A stretch of 64,000 nucleotides of DNA from Inia geoffrensis (lineage: Eukaryota; Chordata; Mammalia; Artiodactyla; Iniidae): positions 79,229,501-79,293,500 of the forward strand of contig CM070903.1 of NCBI GenBank assembly GCA_036417435.1, given 5' to 3'. Position numbers and translations under genes: made by a program. A model generated the notes under the pieces. The model was not told the origin of the DNA. It was given only the letters and a program-made list of their open reading frames with translations, and did not search any database. Shown one piece after another: positions 36,939 through 49,830 of the stretch (position 1 is the first letter of the stretch; each line of letters opens with the position of its first letter).

Positions 36939-39070
36939 AAACAAAACAAACAAGATTCTTTCCTTATGCCAAGGACCCAACATGCAGATCATTATATTTT
37001 ATAAAATAAAATTTTATAGGAATATGAAAGTAGGAAGGTCATTAACTGCACGAAAACAAACTGAGAAAGATCTACTTTGATAATGTAATGCTTAGTTTAT
37101 TGCAGGGTGGGAGGGTACAGTCAATCTATAGGACTTTTGAAAGGAACAGAGAATTATTATTTCCAAATGGAATATATTTATTTGTAACTTTCCCCTTAGA
37201 TGCTTGCTCTAGTTTCCGGTTATTTTATTTAAATTTTAAGTAACTGTACCTTGTCTCTGTTAAATATACTGCAAAGACAGCCTTCAGTCTGACTACTGTT
37301 TTGTTTGGTCTGTGGGTTTTACAACTTTTTTTTTTTTTTTAATGAATATATCACTTAAAGATCTGGAGATATTACATGCAAATCCAGGTTTCTAGATGCT
37401 CTTGAAAAATTCATCTTTTAACTCCAGCCCTACCTTCCCCCATGACACCAGGGTGGAGTTGCAAAGCAGATTCCCTTGCAGAGAAGGTGTATAAGCTCAT
37501 TTTGCCACTGTCCTCATCCCCACCATTTGACTCATTTACACTACCCCCTAGTGCCACAGATGTTTGGGTTTGCCCCCTTCAAGATAGTCCATTACTAGTG
37601 GAAGCGATTTTTTAGGGAAATGGCCCTGATGATTGGATCCCTGCTCTTGATGGAAATTTCCATGGTAATTTATTTATACCACAGTCCTCCTCATAATAAT
37701 CCACCCTTCTGGAAAACCAAAGCCACAGTGGAAAAACAAAATACCAAGTGGCTGGTAATATCTACAAAACTAAATTGACTACTATGAATAATAATATAAG
37801 TGAAGGAGAAGGAGAAAGAGGAAGAGGAACAGGACAAAGAAAAAGAAGGGAAAAAAAAGGGGGGGGTTGCTGTTATTCTTTTGTTAGTAGAAAAAGAAAG
37901 GTGAGTTTAGTTAAATTTGCTATTTATTTCTTCTTAATCAGTGGTCAGTTCTCGTAACATTAGATGCAATAAATAAATAAATAAACATTTTTTTTCCCTT
38001 TAAATAGAAACTCTACGTGGATTCAGGAAATCACTGAGCACAGTCTGGGAGGGCCCTACACATCGGATTAGGTGAAACCGCCTTATCACGAATACATTAA
38101 CCTAGAGTTAATTTAAACAAGTTAGGGCAAACTTGCTAAGTTATTCTGCTCCGGATGTGGGGACAACACCCCTATAGCATGGCTTACAATTGAAATTCAC
38201 TTTAAAGTCCAAAATCTAGAGTTAAATAAGTAACATGAACCGTCCCTAAGAATCTCCAAACCCTTTATTTAGGACATTCTTCCTCAATACTCTCATCAAC
38301 TAAGAAATAGCTTGGATAACAGGTTACAATGCTCAATGTTATTATTTTCTTTATCATGGGGGGAGCACAAAAAGACACTTCTTTATGTATCTCTGGAGAT
38401 TTAGAGGATAGCTCTGGCAAGAAGTGAACCTTGTTATGATTAACAAATGTACCACTGGCAAGTGATGTCTATTGACTTCTGCCCTCAGCAATGAAACCTA
38501 ACAGCCACTCAGTTAAGACCAGCCCCAGTAAAGGCTCAAGTGTTGGTGAGAGAAGTGTTTCCTTTGTGCAAGGAAGCTGATAAATCATATTCACCATGGA
38601 AAAGTTTGTCTGTACATCATGTCCTTTGATGGGCTATTCTTAAGAGTCCCCAAATTCCAGAGGGCCGCGCAACGGGCTGGCTTGCATTAGATTTCTGCAG
38701 AGCTGGCAGCCTTCTTCTGGAAGTCTTACATTACAGGTAACCTGATGACAGGGAGGGTGGGCCACAGGCAGGCATCTCAGCTCGCCTGTGGCAGAGCCAA
38801 GGGGAGCGAGCTTGCAAGCTCCGATATGCTGGGATCAATGAAACTCTCCGGAGAACTGGCTGTTCCCCTTTCAAATGTCACCTCCCTAATCTCCACTTGC
38901 TCAAGTCAGAATCTTCAAAGCTCTGAACACAACATGAGGCTGGCATGATTAAGAAAGGCAAAGAGGGCTCTCTAAATCACGGGTGGAGGCAAATGGCATC
39001 GAATTAATGGACAGTTAATAGTCAACAGGAGGGATACTGCTTGGGACTGCAATTATTGCCTTTGGCCACG
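36939..39070. other. intron with a purine tract
   Basis: No gene or repeat recognised except poly(T) near 37327 and the purine tract at 37802-37866. Confidence 0.5.
37802..37866 (+). repeat. polypurine tract ending in a G8 run
   Basis: 65 bp with only two non-purine interruptions, moving from GAAGGA units to A8 then G8. Confidence 0.9.
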
Positions 39071-39079
39071 AGGATAAAA

Positions 39080-39260
39080 CAAAGTTTTTTCATATTTACT
39101 AAGGGCCTACTATATGCTGGACATGGCTCTGAGCACTAGGTCCAGGTGCCTTCCCTACAAGACCTTGACATCTAGGAAGGGAAAAAAAATCACAACAGCA
39201 AAAAGGGATGTATGTCCAAAGTCCAGGGTCATTATCTCAGACGGAGAGCACAACAGAAAA
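39080..39260 (-). mobile_element. L2 3' end, reverse orientation
   Basis: 'tactaagggcctactatatg', 'ctggacatggctctgagcac' and 'ttccctacaagaccttgaca' match reversed L2. Confidence 0.6.
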
Positions 39261-39523
39261 ACACTAACCTGAGGATTTTCCCAGATTATACCATGTGTCC
39301 TGGGTTGTGGGGAAAACAGCTCTCAAACTGTCAAAGGTGTGTGACACAGATAATCAAGACAGATTGATCTATATTCACACACAAAGAAAGCCTTGTCCCT
39401 GGAGTCCAGCAAAAGAAAGTACTTTGCCCGCAGAAGTAGTGTCCTTACCAGTCCTCTCAAAGCTCAAGTAGGTGTCGTAGAAGGCTTATCTCATCCTCAC
39501 CAGCTACTCCAAAAGCATTCCAG

Positions 39524-39677
39524 ATCGGTACCTATGATTCTTCTGAAGGGCCATCGAGTATTCTGTCATGTGGATATGCCACAATTTATGGAACCAGTTC
39601 CCAACTGGTGAGTGTGTAGGTTGCCTCCAATACTTTTGCCACCACAAAACCACTGCTATTCTTTATTTAACACGGAG

Positions 39678-39713
<36 letters not shown>
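39524..39713. mobile_element. possible old LINE fragment with long poly(A)
   Basis: 'acaatttatggaaccagttc' and 'gtgtaggttgcctccaatac' resemble old L1 sequence. A pure run of about 32 A follows at 39682-39713. Whether the A run is its tail is uncertain. Confidence 0.35.
39682..39713 (+). repeat. poly(A) run
   Basis: About 32 uninterrupted A. Confidence 0.97.
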
Positions 39714-39715
<2 letters not shown>

Positions 39716-40089
39716 ACATCCCCACAAATGAGAAATAAATGCTGGAATTCAACAGGTCCTTAAAGCTGGAAAAGACCTTTCCCAGTGCCGGCAAGGAGAG
39801 CCTACATCTGCTTGGACAGTCTTAGGAAAGCAGCTCGGCCAACCTGCAGAAGTCTGCATGTGGGAGGGCCTGATATCATCCTATGCCATCTATTCACATA
39901 TTTGAGTAGTGGATAATATCACAGTCCTGTGGGGCTGGAGTATGCATGCTAATAGCCCAAAAGCACTAAGAAAAAACAAAAGGAGAAGACATTTTGCTTT
40001 GCATTCTCTCAAATTATTACTTGCGGCACAACTGAACCCTCAACAAAACTAATACTAAGCTCGTGAAGCAAAGGGATGCAAATTCAGAC

Positions 40090-40320
40090 TCATTAAACAC
40101 ATGTATGCCTATGACTAGCCAGGTGCTGATATGTGCACCTACATGTGGCATGTAATCCTCACGATAAGGAAAGTATGAACATCCCTATTTGTAGGTGGAA
40201 AAAGTCAAGTTCAAAGAGATTGAACTCTCTGAGCAGGTCCCAGATGTTGCTAGTAAATTTCAGGGTTGAAATCTGCACCTAAGTTTCTTGCCATTTCCAA
40301 ATTACCATACTGTCAACTGG
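40090..40320 (-). mobile_element. MIR SINE, reverse orientation
   Basis: 'tgtaatcctcacgataagga', 'ctatttgtaggtggaaaaag' and 'tcagggttgaaatctgcacc' are the MIR core on the minus strand. Confidence 0.65.
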
Positions 40321-40471
40321 CCTGTGGCTGATGAGTTCCAGCTATAATGCTAGACCAGCACTTTATTATATTAAATGTTAGGCCTCTACCAGTAAGTAAC
40401 AATTACACTGTGGAAATAAGAAGAAAATCTGAAACCCAAGCCCTAAATTCCGTGTTGGGTTGGGTGTGACT

Positions 40472-40482
40472 GCGTGTGTGCG

Positions 40483-40518
<36 letters not shown>
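40472..40518 (+). repeat. (GT)n microsatellite
   Basis: 47 bp of GT with two GC interruptions at its start. Confidence 0.96.
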
Positions 40519-40524
<6 letters not shown>

Positions 40525-40787
40525 AGAATATGGAAGAATGTCATTGCTGTTCACTTCATTTCATTGGAAGAATTTTAAAATAGATACCATATTTTTTATG
40601 GAACTGGGAACACACCTTCATTACTGGAAACAGAGAAAGCAAAGGAAATGTGTGTATATACTTTAAATATATTAATTACATTTTGGCAGTGACTCTTAGT
40701 AAAACCAGAAATTAAAAGAGAAAACAACACAAAAGGATGACAAGTGATAAAATGGTACTAACAAAATTTTTACTAAAGAATTACCAG

Positions 40788-40993
40788 GGGCTTCCCTGGT
40801 GGCGCAGCGGTTGAGAGTCCACCTGCCGATGCAGGGGACGCGGGTTTGCGCCCCGGTCTGGGAAGATCCCACGTGCCGCGGAACGGCTGGGCCCGTGAGC
40901 CATGGCCGCTGAGCCTGCGCGTCCGGAGCCTGTGCTCCGCAACGGGAGAGGCCACAACAGTGAGAGGCCCACGTACCGCAAAAATAAAAAAAA
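40788..40993 (+). mobile_element. CHR SINE, forward orientation
   Basis: Full length with head GGGCTTCCCTGGTGGCGCAG-like, GAGCCATGGCCGCTGAGCC middle and short A-rich tail. Target-site duplications AAAGAATTACCAG (40775-40787) and AAAGAATTCCCAG (40994-41006) flank it. It is antisense to TP63. Confidence 0.95.
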
Positions 40994-41006
40994 AAAGAAT
41001 TCCCAG

Positions 41007-41249
41007 AAGACTATGAGGTACGTGTGACCCTTCCTAATGACAGCTGCGTTTGCTGCTTCCAGTTTGTGGGCAGGTTTTAAAATACAGTGTTTTTATTTTG
41101 AAAAATTGCTTTAAAATGCACAGATGCCTAAGAAATAGGTGTTGTATAATGTAGCATAAAAAATGTCCTTTGTCAGGTGGCTTCACTCCATACTACACAG
41201 GGACTGCGAGTGTCTGTATCTCCTTCTGTCAATCAAGAGAAAGACAGTC
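41007..41249. other. intron, nothing recognised
   Basis: Short spacer between the SINE and a MIR. Confidence 0.5.
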
Positions 41250-41470
41250 TGGATAAGATGGTGGAGAGACTTGAACTGGGAAGGAGGGAGACCTGGGTTC
41301 CTCTATTTCCTTGGCTGGTGACCAGCCATGTAACCTTTACTTCTCAAAGTTTCCTCATTTCTCAAACGGGGTAACAGCCTCCGTTCTGAGGCTCCAAGTC
41401 GCATGAGAGAACACTTAAAAATGTGAGAACTGTGTATAAGTGTGACGATATATAATTTGGCTCAAAGAGT
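41250..41470 (+). mobile_element. MIR SINE, forward orientation
   Basis: 'gggagacctgggttcctcta', 'gtaacctttacttctcaaag' and 'ctcatttctcaaacggggta' follow MIR order. Confidence 0.75.
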
Positions 41471-41689
41471 AAGGTGCTGCTATGTATAAGACACTGGTGT
41501 CCATGGTTAAGAATTTATATATTTTTAGGTGATCTCAGGAGTTATCAAATAAGGGTTCAAATGTGCTCGATTTAGACGAAATGTAGCTGGGCCTAAAATA
41601 AGTCTAATTGCGAACAAGAAAGAACGTGAATAAAAATATAAATACCATGTGATACGCTAGTAGGATGGAATGGACATCTAATTCAATCA

Positions 41690-42020
41690 TTTTATTCTGT
41701 AATATCTATAGCATACACTGTAGACAACTGAACAGAAACCCAGGAAAGGCAAACCAGCTTAACCAAGGTCACTTATTAATGGCAGGCAAATGAACTGATT
41801 AGAAGTTAAGTTCTTCTAAAAACTATGTTGATTAATAATACTATCTCACCTTAAGGAAAAGAAGAAGTCGTTTTCACCCCATTCATCCTCATCAGAGGCA
41901 CAGACTGAATTCTAGAAAGATGAAGTGACTTGGCTAAGGTCACGAGGATGAGCACAGTGAGAATCCAGGTTTTCTGGCTCTCAAGAGATGCTCTTTCCCA
42001 TCACCACAGTGCCTACCCCT
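41690..42020 (-). mobile_element. two MIR-like fragments, reverse orientation
   Basis: 'cttaaccaaggtcacttatt' (first piece) and 'gaagtgacttggctaaggtc' with 'gagaatccaggttttctggc' (second piece) both match MIR core on the minus strand. Confidence 0.6.
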
Positions 42021-42095
42021 TTTCCAGGGTCCTGATACCACCGCTGTCACGTGTAAGGAAATTTTACTAGGGTACTCTACAAAACATTTTCTTTA

Positions 42096-42712
42096 CTTTT
42101 TTTTTTTTACTTCTTCTTTTTGCGAAACGCGGGCCTCTCACTGTTGTGGCCTCTCCCGTTGCAGACCACAGGCTCCGATGCGCAGGCTCAGCGGCCATGG
42201 CTCACCGGCCCAGCCGCTCTGCGGCATGTGGGATCTTCCCGGACCGGGGCACGAACCCGTGTCCCCTGCATCGGCAGGCGGACTGTCAACCACTGTGCCA
42301 CCAGGGAAGCCCCTCTTTACCTTTTTTTAAAAATTAATTAATTAACTTATTTATTTATTTATTTATTTTTGGCAGCATTGGGTCTTTGTTGCTTCGTGCT
42401 GGCTTTCTTTAGCTGTGGCAAGCGGGGGCTACTCTTCGTTGCGGTGCACGGGTTTCTCATTTTGGTGGCTTCTCTTGTTGTGGAGAATGGGCTCTAGGCG
42501 CGGGCTTCAGTAGTTGTGGCATACAGGCTCAGCAGTTGTGGCTCATGGGCTCAGTAGTTGTGGCTCGCAGACCCTAGAACACAGGCTCAGTAGTTGTGGC
42601 ACACGGGCTTAGTTGCCCTGCGGCATGTGGGATCTTCCTGGACCAGAGCTTGAACCCGTGTCCCCTGCACTGGCAGGCGGATTCCTAACCACTGCGTCAC
42701 CAGGGAAGCCCT
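42096..42712 (-). mobile_element. older long-type CHR SINE, reverse orientation, split by a younger SINE
   Basis: The body (about 42321-42712) on the minus strand has the CHR head, the repeated CACAACTACTGAGCC-type units and an (AAAT)n tail. Target-site duplications ATTTTCTTTA at 42086-42095 and 42713-42722 bracket both this element and the younger SINE between them, which shows the order of insertion. Confidence 0.88.
42097..42313 (-). mobile_element. younger CHR SINE nested in the tail of the older one, reverse orientation
   Basis: Carries the GAGCCATGGCCGCTGAGCC middle and a poly(A) tail facing left. Short target-site duplications TCTTTAC at 42090-42096 and 42314-42320. It is in the TP63 sense orientation. 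Confidence 0.9.
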
Positions 42713-43489
42713 ATTTTCTTTATATTTAACCTACCACTTATGTAGGTATCCCCAACCTTTTTTTTTTTTTTTTTTTTGAGACAGTGTACCTCTCTGAGAG
42801 AGGGGATTTGATGGAAGATGGTTCAGAACTGCACTAAAACTGAAAAAAAGCGTTAAGACTTCTGTATGAGGAGGTGGGGAGGGAGGGGGGAAGAAGAAAG
42901 ATTGATGTTACATCATGCTCCATCCCCAAGGTTCTTAAGCCATTTTAGGAGGGCAGTGATTCTTCATTGAGTGGCCCCAACGTGCCCATTATCCCTCAGA
43001 TGTGCTCACTCTTAATATAGTAGAGCTCTGCAAATGTCAGATGAAAAGCTGTTAGCTTTGAAGTTCAGTGATTGTAAACATCCAATTGGTGTGACCCCTG
43101 TTCAAAAACACATCAGTGATCCATTTATAAAATGGTTACTTTAGTGGTTCTTCAGCAAGATATTACTTAGATCAATCAACCAATATATCTTTAAGTTTAC
43201 TCTAAGTTTACTCACCTGGAGTGTCCACCTCCACAATTATTAATATAAAGGAGACTAAATAGTATGACACGATTGACTAAAAAAACCACATAGAAGAGAG
43301 ATCAAGTTTTAAGCTAACACTTCTACTTTATGGTTGAAATACGAACCATGACAGAACCGCTTCTCAAACTATGGAAGAAACGCGCTAAGATAAATTTTTA
43401 GACAATTATGGGACATCCTGATGTGAAATGGTGAAAAGAAAAAGGAAGGACACAATCTAGTGGGAGGAGGGTGGCAGAATCAGAAATAG
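42713..43489. other. intron, nothing recognised
   Basis: Includes a poly(T) run at 42758-42777 and a small tandem repeat of TAAGTTTACTC near 43191-43213. Confidence 0.5.
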
Positions 43490-43690
43490 GACCAGCTACA
43501 CAAAAGTCTGTGTAACTTTAGGGATGCCACCGAATCCCCACGTTTTTTCAGCTTTCCTCACTAGTAAAATGGAAGTTGTGAAATGTGCCCCACCTAGCTC
43601 ACAAAAAAAGTGAGGTCAAAATGAGGGGACACGTGTGAAATTATGTTGGAATTTAGTGTTACTAATGCAGATTATTTTATAAACTATACA
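43490..43690 (+). mobile_element. MIR SINE, forward orientation
   Basis: 'gtgtaactttagggatgcca' and 'ctttcctcactagtaaaatg' follow MIR order. Confidence 0.65.
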
Positions 43691-45024
<1,334 letters not shown>

Positions 45025-45779
45025 CCATTCAAGCTACAGATCCTTGCTGCCAAAAAGGCATCATTTGGTGAGTGCCTTCTACAGAGTTTCACCTCACGTC
45101 TGAAACGCTTCGCACTCAAGGGAAAATGACCGATTTGTCATGCATAGTTCGAAACACCAAGAGAAACCCCAGGTGTGTGTATGTTTTGTAATGACCTGCA
45201 CGGTTCACACAGCTTCATGGGCAACCTTTGGAGGCTGCGGTCTCCCCGGGAGCATTTGAAAGTGGATTATGTGCTCATTCGCAAACTGGGCAAGAAGTGC
45301 CAGTGCTCTATAGCTGCTTATGAATTCTTTAAAATAAATGAATACTGACTGCTATTCTTTTTTCTTTTCTTCTTCTTCTGTCCTGGTATTCAGAATGAAA
45401 AAGACCACTAGATAGATATGTTCTAGAGGAGACTTAAGCATCAAATTGTTGTTTACTGAGAAAAATCAGTTGTCCTCCAAATTACCTTTTAGTCATCATT
45501 CTAAATTCTGTCTCAGGGTACCGACTTGCCCCCAGGGACTGGGTTCATGAAGACTGGAGGGAAACGAGTAGCAGGGATAGGGAGAGGCAACTATATATTT
45601 TAAAAGGTTACATGCTAGCAGACCATCCAAACAGCCTAATTTTTCATCTGTTTTTTCATTTTCTTTGTAGCAGTTTACTATTTTCTAAAGTAGAACATGT
45701 GTAAGAGAAACATCATCTAGTTATGATTAAAATTCTATGTTTGAAATAGTTCACAAGTACATTAATTCATATAGTTTCT
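45025..45779 (-). other. TP63: TP63 intron next to the acceptor side of exon 4
   Basis: No repeat recognised; a T/C-rich stretch at about 45355-45380 lies upstream of the exon on the transcribed strand as an A/G-rich run. Confidence 0.5.
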
Positions 45780-46020
45780 CTGCCAGGTGTTTTATTTCTT
45801 CTAGGAAAACCGGCACCAAGTAGGTATTCAATAAGATGTTTATGGGAAGAATGATTTAACTTCTCATTGCATCGGCAAAAAATCTTTACTGTATTACTAT
45901 AAGAGAGGGGAAGTGATTTGCTCAAGCATCAGCTAATAAGCAAAGAGTAGGGATTTTGAAACCAAATCTTCCGATTCCAAGTCCAGGGCCCTGCCAACAC
46001 CATCACACCTGTCAGCCTGA
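45780..46020 (-). mobile_element. MIR SINE, reverse orientation
   Basis: 'gaggggaagtgatttgctca' and 'tcttccgattccaagtccag' are the MIR core on the minus strand. A LINE-end-like TAGGTATTCAATAAGATG precedes it. Confidence 0.6.
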
Positions 46021-49000
46021 TAAGATAATTCAAGTCATTCCTGAGTCAAATTGGACACATTTCCAGAAGGGGCCACCAGCCTGTGTACCATTTTCCCTTT
46101 GTGAAATCTTCTGACATGTGGAAACCTCACTGTTTCTTCAAGTTAGCAACAGGAAAACAAATTGAAAGCAAAAAGAAGGCAGTCCTGTGGGTACATATTT
46201 CATAAAGGAAATGAGCAGTCTGCCTCTTCAACTGAAATATAACAGAGTCCCAGATTAAGTCAAACTACAGAGAAGAACAAACTCACAAAGAAATGGATGC
46301 TTGAAAACAATTTTAATTCAACTTTAAGCGTAAGAAAATGATTTTACTAAACTTTAAGTATTTCACATGGGGAGGAGAAAGGACTCTGCCATTCCATTCA
46401 GTCCAGAGAGCATCTGTCTAAATGTTAACGGTTGCATGCCCATTCCATTACATGTATGCATTCGCATTCCACTGCTGAATGCCATGTCCCCATTTGCTCT
46501 TCAAATAACTATTAATCTCTTTACACTTATCCCCCTGCTGACAAGAGCAGCTGTTAGTCTCGCCTTCTCTCCCCTCTGACTTCCACAGCTCCTAGGCCTG
46601 TCCTCCATCTTTAGCTTCCCCTCTTGACAGGTGAGGCAAACTGCAGGTGAGACAGCTGTGAGAGACAAAACTAAAACCTGAGGCCCGGACGAAGGCGTCC
46701 ACACCCTTGGCTGAATGAAAGCTCTTAGGTGTCCAAGCCTGCGGCAACAGCCTAGAAAGGGGATTGAAATTATTATTTGTGTTCAAGTTAAGGGTCAGTA
46801 TACAAAGCACTCCTGAGCGTCCTGTAGGAATCAGATAATGCTCCCAGAGGCACGTGCTTCCCTAGAGCAGTACAATTAGGGAGGTAGCCGCTCCTGACAA
46901 AGCGCACAAAGAAATTCGCCAGGCACTTTTTCACAGGCAGTAAAAAGCCTGTTGGGCCAACCCTTTCCTCCTCCTTCTAGCTACACAGAATGGAACTTCA
47001 GCTAATTGTGCGCTTGGAGGAGAACAAAGAAACATGGCCCTTTGAATTTTTTTTTCCAATAAATGTAAAGAGAAAAGTTTGGGGACCCAGCTTTAAAAGC
47101 CAGTGAGTAAACACTCAGTGCTGCTTGAAGGACGTAAGAGAAATGGAAACTCCATTTACCTCAGGGGTACAAAGACGACGTCCCTGGGACAGCAGTGAGA
47201 CTGAACATATGGGGTAGCACCAAAGAAGCAGAAACTGTATTTCAAGCCATTAATAGGTGTTGATGGCTATGATTTTACATGCCATAATTTTTAATCCCAA
47301 AAAGTTTGGGTGAAATATTTTACTTCATAATAGGATTTGCTTCCAGGGCTGACGCCTCAATTTATATAATGTAAAACTAGATTTCTCAGGTTTGGGCAAA
47401 CAGCTGCTGACTATTCAAGATAAAAATGGGAAAACATATTTCATTTTAAGCTTTCCTCAAATTTTACTTTAAAGAAACAAAAGCTAAGTAGTATACTCAA
47501 TTGTCTTAAAAAAAAAAAAAAAGCATAAAACCAACACTAACTTTGAATTAACTAGCCTGAAACACACAGCAACAAACCCAACAAAGAAAGAATTGTATGA
47601 TTAGAAATCTTCTTGCAGACTTTCCATGGCCTTATTAAAAATTTATATCATAAACCTGCCATAGGAATTAGCACTTCTGAAGTTAATTTGAAAAGCATTT
47701 AGTTGACAACGACGAAAAAAGTTTCTTATTTGCTTATTTCTTTGATTTGAAGACAATGGACGTGTTGACAAAGTACAATTAGAGGCAGAGGGCAGACCAG
47801 CATAGCCAAGAAGAACAAGTGTTAGGTAGGTAGGACCAGCAAAATAATTCACAGAGCCCATCGCAAAATGAAAACACAGGGCCTCTTGTTCATAAATTAT
47901 TAAGAGTTTCATAAGGGCGACAGCAGAACATTAAACAAAGCACAGGGCCCTTTCATGGCTGCACACTTTGCAGCCTATGAAGCTCTAGCTCTGTGCCAGG
48001 TTAATGTGAATAATATTTATTTCTTCTTTTCCACCAAAGTGAAGCTGGCGGGATGAAGGAAGCAGTGCCTGTGCCCTTTGTTTACTTCAGTAGTTCCATA
48101 AACACAGAAGGGAGAAATTTGTGTTTTGCTGGGATGCTAATGAGATGCCTATTTATAATGACAAGTAAAATAGCCTCCAAAGTTAAAACATGACACTCGT
48201 ATGAGTACCAAAAAGTGCCCTGAGAAGGACACTGTGGGGTCCTCTGTGTCCCATGTGTTTCTTATGCAACAAAAGCTATTAGAACATTTGAAATGTAATA
48301 GGAAGTAGATTGTCCCTTTCTAACAATAAGTTATCTTGATGTTCGAATAACCTTAACATATTCTATAGGGACTCAATGAATGAATGAACAGTGTTGTATG
48401 TCTACCCTATCATGTCTGAAAGAGGAGACAGTCTTTTCTCCACAACATATAAAAGGTGAAAATGAACAAGATTTGCCTGATATCTAGTATGAGCCTGATA
48501 AAGTAAAACAGTGGATTTCCTTTGAATTTGAACAGATGTTTCATTTCCTATAACTTTGAAATAGAAGACACTGCCTGGATCCTAGAAAATTACCAACATC
48601 TGTAGCTGAAATGTATTTAGCTTCATCACAAACTAGCTTATCTGCCCACAGAAAGGATAAAACACACCTTGGTCACAGAAACTTCATATACTCTGGGTAA
48701 TCACAGAACACCCTGGGGGGTGTTCTAAAACATGGAGCTGGTATGGTAAGTGTAGGGATACCAGGGGCTGAATCACAAACTGCCTGCTTTCACCATTAGG
48801 AAAGAGCAAGTATAACTACCATTCCCAAATATAGAAAGAGGGTTTCCTTGTTGATTGTTTTTCTCCTCCCGTAAGTTCTTTCGCATACCCATAGTCATCT
48901 ACAGACTGATTTATTTCTTCAGTTTTGATGATTAGAATTAAAATGGCAATAAAGAATAGGGATTTCTCCTGACTGGTCGTTGTTTTAAAAGCATACTATA

Positions 49001-49659
49001 TAAATGCAGTTCCTTTGGTTTCATTTTATTTTTCCTTCCTGGATTACATTGTTAAATGATCTTAAATTCTGAATATATTGTGGGCCTGAATTTTGTTCTC
49101 ATCAGCTCAGCAATAATGTATATCAGTATATATCGCTGTAAACAAAACTTAATATTGAATATAAACCTGGGTTTATACCTACTTAAAGTTGACTCTGTAA
49201 TTACTTTCCTGTAAAATAATTTAACATCAAAAAAGAATTCCAATCAAGTCATATGACCAGTGCAATGAAACAGGAACATAGCTATAATTTGCATTTCTGA
49301 AAATCTCTCTCCTCCAATGTATCTGTGTAAGAGAAATTTTATAAGTTCTTTTTCTCGCCTTTCTTAGATATTACTATCTGTAATAGCTTATTTATGGCAA
49401 CGATAGTCAATAATATATGGCAAGAGATTAATAAAAAATGGGAATGCAGACCACATCAGGCATAGGAGAGGTTACTTTGGAAACATATAATCAATTTATT
49501 TACCTCAATTCAAATGGATCCTTGTCACAGGAAACAATAACTTGCCCAAATTTCATGTGAAAAGAACTATATTTATAATCCTTGACTGACTGTTAGAGGA
49601 GGCTAGGGAATTAAACATTCTTCAGTGCTCCTTTGATTCATGAATGGATTCTAGTAACA
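46021..49659. other. non-repetitive intron
   Basis: About 3.6 kb with no recognised repeat or plausible gene. Short open frames have no recognisable content. Confidence 0.5.
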
Positions 49660-49830
49660 CAGAAGAGCTCTGAACTTAGACTTGGGTAACATGGGGTTTA
49701 AGGCCCAACACTGCCACTAATTTGCCATCTACCCCTGGGCAACATACTTAAACAACCTGGACCTTAGTTTGCTATAAAGTAAAATCTGTATAAAATTGAG
49801 GAGATTGAATCTGATGATCAAACATAAATG
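49660..49830 (+). mobile_element. MIR SINE, forward orientation
   Basis: 'gaactta gacttgggtaac'-type start, 'aacactgccactaatttgcc' and 'ggaccttagtttgctataaa' follow MIR order. Confidence 0.7.
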
